Shown here in pieces: positions 18,409-26,359 of a stretch of 64,000 nt of DNA (positions are counted from its first letter, which is position 1; each line of letters opens with the position of its first letter). Origin of the DNA: Burkholderia sp. WAC0059. GTDB lineage: Bacteria; Pseudomonadota; Gammaproteobacteria; Burkholderiales; Burkholderiaceae. The stretch lies in the NCBI RefSeq assembly GCF_002870125.1, contig NZ_PNEO01000009.1, forward strand, positions 62,001 through 126,000. The letters run 5' to 3'. Under the pieces are notes generated by a model. The model did not search any database, was not told where the DNA came from, and saw nothing but the letters and a program-made list of their open reading frames with translations. Made by a program: the position numbers and the translations under genes.

Positions 18409-19215
18409 ATGCGAAATCCCGAAACCCTGATCGACGCGCCCAATGCCACGCCCCACGGCAACGATTTCGTCGCCGTGAGCTGGAACCTGCACAAGGGCCG
18501 CTCGCCGCTCGGCTTCCAGGCCTGGCAGGCCATGCAACGCTGGGTCCAGTCGATCCACGCGGACGCCTACTTCCTCCAGGAAGCGATGGCGCGGCGGCTG
18601 CCCGCGCCCGTGCTCTCGCCGGGCTTCGGCGCGCGGCTCGCCGATCCGCTCGACGACGTCTGGCACTGCCAGGCCACCGAAATCGCGCGCGCGCTCGAAT
18701 TGCAGATCGCGCTCGGCCCGAACGTCTTCAAACCCTCCTGGCGGCACGGCAACGCCATCCTCTCGCCGCATCCGCTCGATCCCGGCGGCCGCTGGGACAT
18801 CTCCGCGCACCGCTTCGAGCGACGCGGCCTGCTCGTCGCGCGCGCCGCCGTCGGCGGCCAGTCGGTCACGCTGCTGTGCGCGCATCTCGCGCTCACGCGC
18901 AGCGCGCGCCTCAAGCAGATGAACTGGATCGCGCACTGGATCGTGAAGGAAGCGCCGCACGGCCCGCTCGTGCTGGCCGGCGACTTCAACGACTGGCGCA
19001 ACGACTCCGTGCCGCTCTTCGCCGAGCACGGCCTGCACGAAGTCGCGACGCTGCTCGGCGAGTCGGCGCGGACTTTCCCGGCGTTCTCGCCGGCGCTCGC
19101 GCTCGACAAGATGTTCGTGCGCGGCATGAAACCCGTCGAATGGATTCCGCCGTCGCAGGAAACGGCCTGGCTGTCGGACCATCTGCCGTACATCGCCCGG
19201 CTGCGCCTCGATTAA
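18409..19215 (+). CDS. Endonuclease/exonuclease/phosphatase family protein (YbhP-like)
   Basis: A 268-residue member of the EEP superfamily, which holds nucleases and phosphodiesterases with a DNase I fold. The metal and catalytic motifs appear in order: SWNLHKG near residue 24, FLQEA near 62, HLALTRSARLKQM near 160, GDFNDW near 190 and SDHLPY near 260. The product resembles YbhP, which in E. coli lies near the cardiolipin synthase gene clsB; no such gene is in the window. The substrate could be a nucleic acid or a phospholipid. Confidence 0.82.
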   Translation: MRNPETLIDAPNATPHGNDFVAVSWNLHKGRSPLGFQAWQAMQRWVQSIHADAYFLQEAMARRLPAPVLSPGFGARLADPLDDVWHCQATEIARALELQIALGPNVFKPSWRHGNAILSPHPLDPGGRWDISAHRFERRGLLVARAAVGGQSVTLLCAHLALTRSARLKQMNWIAHWIVKEAPHGPLVLAGDFNDWRNDSVPLFAEHGLHEVATLLGESARTFPAFSPALALDKMFVRGMKPVEWIPPSQETAWLSDHLPYIARLRLD

Positions 19216-19693
19216 CACGGCGAGCAAGGCCGGCAAGGCATCCTTTTCCCGGGAAGCCGGACCGGGCTCGCGTCGTCGGCAGAGGGTGCGGCGGATTCGT
19301 CATTCCGGTATGATTTGCGGCGTATTTTGCGGCTTGTTCGCGCGATCTGTCCGTATTCCGCGGCACGCGCCGCCCGGCCCCGACCGCGTTCCGCCGACGT
19401 TTTGCCCGTATTTCGCGTGCGTTTTGCCCGCGTTCCGCCCGTCGGCCACGAGCCGACCGAAACCGGATCGGGTCAGGCATCCGGCCGGATTCGCCCCAGA
19501 ATTTGATCCATTGAAGGCGCCCCGACGCGCCGAACCCCGCCGACCGCCCGTTCAGCGCACCGCTACCCGCCGGCGGCAGGCGCGGTAAAATGGCGGATTG
19601 CGCTTCGATCGCGGCAAGCGGGGGGCGCGCAGCATCGCCTCTGCCGTGCCGGCGCGCGGGTCTGGCGGCCTTTGTTTTGCACATCCAGGAACC
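19216..19693. other. Intergenic region upstream of fpr
   Basis: A 478-base gap. TAAAAT at 19586-19591, about 100 bases before the fpr start, is the best -10 candidate. The stretch 19310-19450 is rich in short variants of CCGTATT and CGTTCCGCCG with no regular period. Reading frames here lack start signals and motifs. Confidence 0.4.
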
Positions 19694-20464
19694 ATGAGCA
19701 ATCTGACAACCCAAACCGTCCTTTCCGTCCACCACTGGACCGACACGCTTTTCAGCTTCACCTGCACGCGCGATCCGGGCCTGCGCTTCGAGAACGGCCA
19801 GTTCACGATGGTCGGCCTCGAAGTGGACGGCAAGCCGCTGATCCGCGCCTACAGCATGGCCAGCGCGAATTACGAGGAGCATCTCGAATTCCTCAGCATC
19901 AAGGTGCAGGACGGCCCGCTCACGTCGCGGCTGCAGCACCTGAAGGTCGGCGACCAGGTCCTGATCGGCAAGAAGCCGACCGGCACGCTGATGGCCGACA
20001 ACCTGGTGCCCGGCAAGACGCTGTGGCTCCTCTCCACGGGCACGGGGCTCGCGCCGTTCATGTCGATCATCAAGGACCCCGACGTGTACGACCGCTACGA
20101 GAAGGTCGTGCTCACGCACACCTGCCGCTTCGTGGACGAGCTCGCGTACAAGGAGTACATCAGCGAAGACCTGCGCAATCACGAATATCTCGGCGAGATC
20201 GTGCGCGAAAAGCTCCTCTACTATCCGACGGTTACGCGCGAAACGTTCCAGAACCGCGGCCGGATCACGGAGCTGATCGAGACGAAGAAGCTGTTCGCCG
20301 ACCTGAACGTGGAGCCGTTCTCGGCCAAAAACGATCGCGTGATGCTCTGCGGCAGCCCGCACATGCTGCGCGACACGCGCGAGCTGCTCGACAACCTGGG
20401 CTTCAGGGAAGGCAGCAACAACGAGCCGGGCCACTACGTCGTCGAGAAAGCCTTCGTCGGCTGA
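19694..20464 (+). CDS. fpr: Ferredoxin--NADP+ reductase
   Basis: A 256-residue Fpr-type flavoprotein that moves electrons between NADPH and ferredoxin or flavodoxin and supports redox homeostasis. The FAD-binding motif RAYSMAS is near residue 50, and the NADP-binding segment STGTGLAPFMSI near 115. CGSPHML is near 220 and the protein ends with the typical VEKAFVG. The ATG at 19694 has AGGAA just upstream. Length equals that of other proteobacterial Fpr proteins. A strong terminator follows directly, so it is monocistronic. Confidence 0.95.
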   Translation: MSNLTTQTVLSVHHWTDTLFSFTCTRDPGLRFENGQFTMVGLEVDGKPLIRAYSMASANYEEHLEFLSIKVQDGPLTSRLQHLKVGDQVLIGKKPTGTLMADNLVPGKTLWLLSTGTGLAPFMSIIKDPDVYDRYEKVVLTHTCRFVDELAYKEYISEDLRNHEYLGEIVREKLLYYPTVTRETFQNRGRITELIETKKLFADLNVEPFSAKNDRVMLCGSPHMLRDTRELLDNLGFREGSNNEPGHYVVEKAFVG

Positions 20465-20517
20465 AACGCCGGATACCGGGACGGGGCGCGAAAAGCGTCG
20501 CCGGCCCGTCCGCATCG

Positions 20518-20549
20518 CAAGCCGGAGCCTCGCGCTCCGGCTTTTTTTC
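20518..20549 (+). terminator. Rho-independent terminator after fpr
   Basis: AAGCCGGAGC and GCTCCGGCTT form a 10-bp stem with a short loop, followed by TTTTTTT. Confidence 0.88.
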
Positions 20550-20839
20550 GTCCGGTCGCTGTTACAAATTCCGCATCGACGACATCTTTTCGATGTAGGA
20601 AATTTTCTTACTGAATTGCTACACTGCGACATCTAGACGCAGTCCGGAGCAGGCCGCCAAGCCTTGCCCCGTATGGATTTTTCTTTTTTTAATATATTAT
20701 CCCGACACTGAACAGTCAGACAAAAACGCGGGTCGACAGGCTCGCCTACTTGTTACGGGATGTAAATCTGGTTACGCCGCGGGTCGCTCTTTATCTGGCG
20801 CGACAGGCGGCATCGAGCAGGCCAGCGCCGGGGAAAGTC
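20550..20839. other. Upstream region of the histidine kinase gene, with Rcs-box-like element
   Basis: The 290 bases before the kinase gene include an AT-rich tract (TTTTTCTTTTTTTAATATAT around 20681-20698) and an imperfect inverted repeat at 20595-20611. These suggest an elaborate promoter. No coding sequence is evident. Confidence 0.5.
20595..20611. promoter_or_regulatory. Inverted repeat resembling a NarL/RcsB-type operator
   Basis: The sequence GTAGGAAATTTTCTTAC is an imperfect 17-bp palindrome. It differs by one inserted base and small changes from the enteric RcsAB box (TAGGAATATTCTTA on one strand). It lies 228 bases before a kinase/regulator pair whose regulator is of the NarL/RcsB class, so autoregulation is a reasonable guess. 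Confidence 0.4.
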
Positions 20840-21730
20840 ATGAACAGATCGACCGTCGTACCGATCGACGCGCAGCCCGCCCGCCCATCGCAGGATGTCC
20901 ACCCGCAGCAGGATGCCCGCGACGCCGGCCGCGCGCGCGAGCGCCGGTTCGTCCCCGCGCTCGCCAACGCGACCGGGATCGGTCATCCGGCGCCCGCCGA
21001 GGCGGCGCTTGCGGCCAGCCACGCCCCGGTCGAGGCAGACGAAACCGCCCGGCGGCAGCTCGCGCGCGAATTGCACGACAGCGTCGGCGCGGAACTGACC
21101 GCCAGCCGCCTCGCGCTCGCCAGCGTGGAGACCTGGCTGCCCGCCGATGCGCCCCCCCAATGCCGCGAGGCGCTGACCATCGCGCTGCGTTCGCTCGACA
21201 TCGCCAGCGAAGCGGTCCGCCACACGCTCGCCGGCCTGCACGCGCCGCAACTGGACGACGGTCTCGTGCCCGCGCTCGCGGACTGGACCCGCGATTTCTC
21301 CGCCCGCACCGGCCTGCCGGTCGCGCTCGATTGCGCTGCGGACGCCCGGCTGGCGCGCCTGCCGGCCGACGCGGCGATCGCCGTGTTCCGCGTTACGCAG
21401 GAAGCGCTCGCCAACGCCGTCCGGCATGCGCATGCAAGCCATGCCGACGTGCGGCTCGAAAGCGGAGCCGACCATCTGACGCTGATCGTCGCCGACAACG
21501 GCATCGGCCTGCCCGAACGCGCCGCGAACCGTCCCGGCCGCCACGGCCTGACCGGCATGCACGAGCGCTGCGCCGCGTTCGGCGGCACGCTGCGCATCCG
21601 CAGCATGCGCGCCGGCGCGGGTAGCGGCACCACGGTGCGCGCGCGCTTCGCCTGGGCCGCGCTGCTCGCCGCCGGCCGCACCGACGCCGGAGCCGCCGGC
21701 CACGCCATGCTCGCGAGCGCGCGGTCATGA
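20840..21730 (+). CDS. Soluble histidine kinase (NarL/UhpB-type HisKA_3)
   Basis: A 296-residue kinase with a HisKA_3 dimerisation domain (H-box ARELHDSVGAELTASR, phosphorylated His79) and a GHKL ATPase domain with VTQEALANAVRHAHA (N box), VADNGIGLP (G1) and GRHGLTGMHERC (G2). The N-terminal ~65 residues are polar and low in complexity. No membrane segment or PAS/GAF domain is visible, so the signal must be sensed in the cytoplasm or through a partner. The ATG at 20840 was chosen over an upstream frame start because GGGGAAAG precedes it. Its stop overlaps the regulator start. Confidence 0.88.
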   Translation: MNRSTVVPIDAQPARPSQDVHPQQDARDAGRARERRFVPALANATGIGHPAPAEAALAASHAPVEADETARRQLARELHDSVGAELTASRLALASVETWLPADAPPQCREALTIALRSLDIASEAVRHTLAGLHAPQLDDGLVPALADWTRDFSARTGLPVALDCAADARLARLPADAAIAVFRVTQEALANAVRHAHASHADVRLESGADHLTLIVADNGIGLPERAANRPGRHGLTGMHERCAAFGGTLRIRSMRAGAGSGTTVRARFAWAALLAAGRTDAGAAGHAMLASARS

Positions 21731-22383
21731 GTCTTCGCATCCTGCTGGTCGACGACCACGCCGTGGTCCGTCAGGGCGTGCGGCAGTTGCTCGCCGACCG
21801 CGGCATCGCGCACGAAGTCGCCGAGGCGCAAAACGGCGCCGAGGCGCTCTCCGCGATCGGCGAACAGACCTGCGACCTCGTGCTGCTCGACGTCTCGCTG
21901 CCCGACATGAACGGCGTCGAGGTGCTCAAGCGGCTCAAGCGCAAGGCGCCGCGCGTGCCGGTGCTGATGTTCTCGATGTACCGCGAGGACCAGTACGCGG
22001 TGCGCGCGCTCAAGGCCGGCGCGTCCGGCTATCTGCCGAAAACGGCCGACGCGCAGCAGATGGTCGCCGCCATCCAGCAGGTCGCCGCCGGCCGCAAGTA
22101 CGTGAGCACGGCGATGGCCGAGGCGCTCGCGGACTACGTCTCGCTCGACGGCGAGCAGTTGCCGCACGAGAAGCTTTCCGACCGCGAATACCAGACGCTC
22201 TGCATGCTGGCCTCGGGCCAGCGGCTCACCGACATCGCGCGCGCGTTGTCCCTGTCGGTGAAGACCGTGAGCGTCTATCGCGCGCGGCTGCTCGAAAAAA
22301 TGAAGCTCAACAACAACGCCGAGCTCACCTATTACGCGATGAGCAACCGGCTCGTGGATCTGAATCCCTCCATCGGCAATTGA
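21727..22383 (+). CDS. NarL/FixJ-family response regulator
   Basis: A 218-residue two-domain regulator. The receiver domain has the acidic pair DD9-10, the phosphoacceptor Asp55 (VLLDVSLP) and the conserved Lys in GYLPKTAD. The LuxR-type helix-turn-helix (LSDREYQTLCMLASG ... LSLSVKTVSVYRARLLEKM) occupies about 150-210. It overlaps the kinase gene by four bases, so the two are a cognate pair. The protein resembles the quorum-linked regulator RqpR of Burkholderia as I remember it, but I cannot verify this here. Confidence 0.92.
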   Translation: MSLRILLVDDHAVVRQGVRQLLADRGIAHEVAEAQNGAEALSAIGEQTCDLVLLDVSLPDMNGVEVLKRLKRKAPRVPVLMFSMYREDQYAVRALKAGASGYLPKTADAQQMVAAIQQVAAGRKYVSTAMAEALADYVSLDGEQLPHEKLSDREYQTLCMLASGQRLTDIARALSLSVKTVSVYRARLLEKMKLNNNAELTYYAMSNRLVDLNPSIGN

Positions 22384-22681
22384 CCGCGCCTTCCCCGTCG
22401 TTCCCCCGATCTTTTTCCCGTTCCGTCTGATCATTCGCAGCCCCAGGCAAAAGAAGTCGGCTTCCCGCCACGATCCGCCATCGCGGAAAGAAATCGCGCC
22501 GATTCGCGAGGCCTTTCGGCAAGGATCGCGCCAAGTCTCCCGTTTCGGGGGCTGGATTGCCTGCCGCGCCGGCGCCGGGTACGCCATCGGCTGCGGGAAC
22601 CCCGCCTGAATCCGCTAGAATCGCGGACTTTTCGACATCGGCCCGCATCGTCATTGCGCGCATTTCAGGAGTCCTCTGCCA
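22384..22681. other. Intergenic region before the amino-acid permease gene
   Basis: About 300 bases with no gene. TAGAAT at 22616-22621 is a possible -10 box about 60 bases before the permease start. No clear terminator for the two-component pair is seen. Confidence 0.4.
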
Positions 22682-24088
22682 ATGTCCCTTTTTCGCAAGA
22701 AAAACATCGAACACATGCTGCAGGCCAGCGCCCGCAACACCGGCCTGAAAAAAGCGCTCGGCGCGCTCGATCTGACCTTTCTCGGCGTCGGCGCCATCGT
22801 CGGCACCGGCATTTTCGTGCTGACCGGCACGGGCGCAGTAGAGGCCGGCCCCGCGCTGACGGTCGCGTTCGCCATCGCGGCCGTCGCCTGCGGCCTCGCC
22901 GCGCTCGCCTACGCGGAGTTCGCCTCGACGATTCCCGTGGCCGGCTCGATCTACACGTATTCCTATGCAACGCTCGGAGAGCTGGCCGCGTGGGTGATCG
23001 GCTGGGACCTGATGCTCGAGTACGGGCTCGCCACCTCGGCGGTATCGGTCGGCTGGTCCGGCTACCTGCAGTCGCTGCTCTCGGGCTTCGGCCTCTCGCT
23101 GCCGGCGGCGCTCACGGCCGCGCCCGGCGCGATGCCCTCCGTACACACCGTCTTCAACCTGCCGGCGTTCCTCGTGGTCATGGTCATCACGGCGCTGCTG
23201 TCGGTCGGCGTGCGCGAATCGACGCGCGTGAACAACCTGATGGTCGCGATCAAGGTGATCGTCGTACTGCTCGTGATCGCCGTCGGCGCGTTCCACGTCA
23301 CCCCGGCCAATTGGCATCCGTTCATGCCGAACGGCTGGAACGGCGTGTTCGGCGCGGCCGCCGTGATGTTCTTCGCGTTCATCGGCTTCGACGCGGTCTC
23401 GTCCGCCGCCGAAGAGGTGGCGAATCCGAAGCGCGACCTGCCGGTAGGCATCATCGCTTCGCTCGCCGTCTGTGCGGTGCTGTACGTAGGCGTCGCGGCG
23501 GTCGTGACGGGCATCGTGCCGTTCCGGCAGTTCGACGGCATCGCGCACCCGGTGTCCTACGCGCTCCAGGTGGCGGGCCAGAAGTGGGTCGCCGGCTTCA
23601 TCGACCTCGGCGCGGTGCTCGGCATGCTCACCGTGATGCTCGTGATGAGCTACGGCCAGACGCGCGTCATCTTCGCGATGTCGCGCGACGGCCTGCTGCC
23701 CGGCGTGCTCTCGCGCGTGCATCCGCGCTTCTCGACGCCGTTCCTGACCACCTGGCTCGTCGGCCTCTTCTTCGGCCTGATCGGCGCGCTCGTCCCGCTC
23801 AACGTCCTCGCGGAACTCATCAACATCGGCACGCTGGCCGCGTTCTCGATGGTCTCCATCGCCGTGCTGGTCCTGCGCCGGACCCATCCCGACCTGCCTC
23901 GCGCGTTCCGCTGCCCCGGCGTGCCCGTCGTGCCGGTGCTGGCCGTCGCGTCGTGCCTGTTCCTGATGGTGAACCTGAAGCTCGTCACCTGGATCGCGTT
24001 CGTGGTCTGGCTTGCCGTCGGCATGGCCGTCTACTTCGGCTATTCGCGCCGGCGCTCGCGTCTCGCGCAGATGCCCAAGGCCCACTGA
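22682..24088 (+). CDS. APC-family amino-acid permease (cationic amino acid transporter type)
   Basis: A 468-residue inner-membrane permease with about 12 membrane segments. The family hallmark is the glycine-rich helix 1 (FLGVGAIVGTGIFVLTGTGA), which binds substrate backbone atoms. Helix 6-7 sequence FFAFIGFDAVSSAAEEVANPKRDLPVGI is typical of the YfnA/CAT branch. Substrates of that branch include Arg, Lys and neutral amino acids, so specificity is open. AGGAG precedes the ATG. No partner gene is adjacent. Confidence 0.92.
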   Translation: MSLFRKKNIEHMLQASARNTGLKKALGALDLTFLGVGAIVGTGIFVLTGTGAVEAGPALTVAFAIAAVACGLAALAYAEFASTIPVAGSIYTYSYATLGELAAWVIGWDLMLEYGLATSAVSVGWSGYLQSLLSGFGLSLPAALTAAPGAMPSVHTVFNLPAFLVVMVITALLSVGVRESTRVNNLMVAIKVIVVLLVIAVGAFHVTPANWHPFMPNGWNGVFGAAAVMFFAFIGFDAVSSAAEEVANPKRDLPVGIIASLAVCAVLYVGVAAVVTGIVPFRQFDGIAHPVSYALQVAGQKWVAGFIDLGAVLGMLTVMLVMSYGQTRVIFAMSRDGLLPGVLSRVHPRFSTPFLTTWLVGLFFGLIGALVPLNVLAELINIGTLAAFSMVSIAVLVLRRTHPDLPRAFRCPGVPVVPVLAVASCLFLMVNLKLVTWIAFVVWLAVGMAVYFGYSRRRSRLAQMPKAH

Positions 24089-24122
24089 GGCCGTCGCGGC
24101 ACGCGCCGGCCGGCGCGTGCCG

Positions 24123-24154
24123 CCGTCTCTCCGTCTCTCCGTCTCTCCGTCTCT
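24123..24154 (+). repeat. Four tandem copies of an 8-bp unit
   Basis: CCGTCTCT is repeated four times without error, about 35 bases after the permease stop and 230 bases before the coxS remnant. Such octamers are typical slippage sites; here it is intergenic. Confidence 0.9.
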
Positions 24155-24383
24155 CCGGCCCTTCCCTGCGCCGCTCCCCGCCTTCGGCGTTCCCCAGCCA
24201 CTCGCCGCCGTCCTGCCCGTAGAACCCCGTGCAGCGTAAACAGGGAATTTGTGCTTTACTTTTTTGATCGGCATCACGACAACCTTCGCGCCCTTTCTCC
24301 CTGCTTACGCGATTACGCGACGGCCACTGGCGGAATCGGGCGATAGGGTGTCGGCCGGTCTCAGCCTCGAGGAGACACAGCCA

Positions 24384-24761
24384 ATGGCGATCAGCATCCG
24401 CCTGACGGTCGACGGGTCACCGGTGACCGTCACCGTCGAGCCCTCCGCGCTTCCAATTCCGCTGCTGCGCGAGCCGTCGCGCCCGAGCGACGGCGGCGCC
24501 GTGAAGTGCGGCACCTGTACCGTTCATCTGGACGGCGGTTTTGCGTTTCCGCTTCTGTCGGACGACGACGACCTCATGGGCGAGGCCGATCCGCCCCATG
24601 CCCCGCGCGGCACGGCCCGGTCCGATGCCACCGTACTTCCGCGACTCCGCGCCGCAAGCGCGCGGCGGCGGACCGGCCCCGCGCGCGGATCGTGTCCGCC
24701 CGCCTCGCCCGGGGCCATCCCCGCCCGCTGCGCCCGTGGAGGTTCCTCGCGATGGAACTGA
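24384..24761 (+). pseudogene. Decayed coxS-like [2Fe-2S] subunit gene
   Basis: The first ~50 codons read like the ferredoxin domain of molybdenum hydroxylase small subunits (MAISIRLTVDGSPVTVTVEP, then a degraded LREP segment and KCGTCTVHLDG). A good ribosome site (GAGGAGA) precedes the ATG. The loop that should hold the first cluster cysteines is missing, and after codon ~55 the frame runs into Arg/Ala/Pro-rich sequence unlike any CoxS. The four-cysteine second cluster domain is absent. The expected medium and large subunit genes are also absent, and the frame runs ten bases into coxG. I read this as a deletion remnant; a novel small protein is less likely. Confidence 0.62.
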
Positions 24762-25318
24762 CCGAGCGCTACACGCTACCAGTATCGCAACAGCGCGCCT
24801 GGGAAGCGCTGAACGACACGACGATCCTGCGCGCGTCGATTCCCGGCTGCGAACAGATCGACTCCGACGGCGGCGGCGCCTACGCGCTCTCGATGAGCGC
24901 CTCGATCGGCCCCGTGAAGGCGCGCTTCAAGGGCCGCATACGGCTCGCCGACGTCGACGCGCCACGCGCTTACACGCTCGTGTTCGAAGGACAGGGCGAC
25001 ACGGCCGGCTTCGGCCAGGGCCGCGCCCACGTCACGCTCGAAGCGGCCGGCACGCAGACCACGACCCTGTCCTACTCGGCGAACGCCCGGCTCGAGGGCA
25101 AGCTCGCGCGCATCGGTTCGCGGTTCGTCGACGCGGCCGTGCGCAGACTCGTGGACGAATTCTTCCGGCGCTTTCACGCGCAACTCGGCACCAGGGGCAC
25201 CGCCCCCGCCATCCTGGTTCCCGCCACGACAACGACGTCCCACGCCGCAACGCAGCCGGCGGACGGGGCGATCCCCGACAGGAGACGATCATGGACAGCG
25301 TGGATCTCGAAGTCCTGA
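24752..25318 (+). CDS. CoxG/SRPBCC family protein
   Basis: A 188-residue protein of the CoxG family (START/SRPBCC fold), associated with membrane anchoring or maturation of CO dehydrogenase-like molybdenum hydroxylases. The N-terminal motif MELTERYTLPVSQQRAWEAL and IPGCEQID are characteristic, as is GPVKARFKGRI. GGAGG precedes the ATG at 24752. It overlaps xdhC by 28 bases. Its usual partner genes for the hydroxylase subunits are missing here except for the coxS remnant, so its client must be encoded elsewhere or has been lost. Confidence 0.85.
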   Translation: MELTERYTLPVSQQRAWEALNDTTILRASIPGCEQIDSDGGGAYALSMSASIGPVKARFKGRIRLADVDAPRAYTLVFEGQGDTAGFGQGRAHVTLEAAGTQTTTLSYSANARLEGKLARIGSRFVDAAVRRLVDEFFRRFHAQLGTRGTAPAILVPATTTTSHAATQPADGAIPDRRRSWTAWISKS

Positions 25319-26313
25319 AGTCCGGCGCACGCTGGCTTGACGAGGGCCACCGCGCGCTGCTCGTAACGGTCGTGAAGACGTGGGGATCGTCGCCGCGTCC
25401 CGAAGGCGCGATGCTCGTCGTGCGCGACGACGGGCTCGTGGTCGGCTCGGTTTCGGGCGGCTGCATCGAGGACGATCTCGTCGATCGCGTGCGTCGCGAG
25501 GGCATCGCGCAGCACGCGCCCGAAGCCGTCCGTTACGGCGTGAGCGCCGAAGAGGCCCATCGTTTCGGCCTGCCCTGCGGCGGCACGATCCAGCTCGTGC
25601 TGGAGCCGCTCGGCGAGGCGAGCGGCATCCGCGCGCTATACGAGGCCGTGCAGCACGGCCGGCTCGTCGCGCGCACGCTCGACATGGCAAGCGGCGCGGC
25701 CACGCTCGGCCCCGCGCTCGCGACCGACGGCGTGGACTTCGACGGCGCCCGGCTCCTGACGATCCACGGCCCGCGCTACCGGATGCTCGTGATCGGCGCG
25801 GGGCAGCTTTCGCGCTATCTCTGCCAGATCGCCGCCGGCCTCGACTACCAGGTCACCGTCTGCGACCCGCGCGAGGAATACACCGACGCCTGGGACGTGC
25901 CTGGCACGAAACTCGTGCGCACCATGCCCGACGACACCGTGCTCGACATGAAGCTCGACGAGCGAAGCGCCGTGATCGCGCTCACGCACGACCCCAAGCT
26001 CGACGATCTCGCGCTCATGGAGGCGCTCAAGACGCCCGCGTTCTACGTCGGCGCGCTCGGCTCGCGGCGCAACAATGCGGCGCGGCGCAAGCGGCTCCAG
26101 GAGTTCGATCTCGACGAAACGGAACTGGCCCGGCTGCACGGGCCCGTCGGCATCTACATCGGCAGCCGCACGCCGCCCGAGATCGCCGTCTCGATCCTCG
26201 CCGAGGTCACGGCGGCGAAAAACGGCGTCTCGCTGCCGACGATTCTCCAGGTGGAAGGCGCGAAGGCCGCGCGGGAACTGGCGGCAAGCGCCGGCTCGAC
26301 CTGCCGGGTATGA
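25291..26313 (+). CDS. XdhC/CoxF-family molybdenum-cofactor maturation factor
   Basis: A 340-residue XdhC-type protein. Family members bind molybdenum cofactor, help its sulfuration and insert it into xanthine dehydrogenase-type enzymes. The N-terminal XdhC_CoxI domain has GSSPRPEGAMLVV and GSVSGGCIEDDLV with its conserved Cys, then GLPCGGTIQL. The C-terminal Rossmann domain contains MLVIGAGQLSRYLCQIA, VCDPREEY and FYVGALGSRRNN. CAGGAGA precedes the ATG. The gene appears intact although no hydroxylase gene is next to it. Confidence 0.92.
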   Translation: MDSVDLEVLKSGARWLDEGHRALLVTVVKTWGSSPRPEGAMLVVRDDGLVVGSVSGGCIEDDLVDRVRREGIAQHAPEAVRYGVSAEEAHRFGLPCGGTIQLVLEPLGEASGIRALYEAVQHGRLVARTLDMASGAATLGPALATDGVDFDGARLLTIHGPRYRMLVIGAGQLSRYLCQIAAGLDYQVTVCDPREEYTDAWDVPGTKLVRTMPDDTVLDMKLDERSAVIALTHDPKLDDLALMEALKTPAFYVGALGSRRNNAARRKRLQEFDLDETELARLHGPVGIYIGSRTPPEIAVSILAEVTAAKNGVSLPTILQVEGAKAARELAASAGSTCRV

Positions 26314-26359
26314 GGTTGAAGTCCGCCGGAACGGCGTTCCGACAGAAACGCCGCCGCGC

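Noticed and set aside
22325..24277. 650-codon minus-strand frame across the permease gene
   Set aside because: Antisense to a clear 12-helix permease; composition typical of GC-rich shadow frames.
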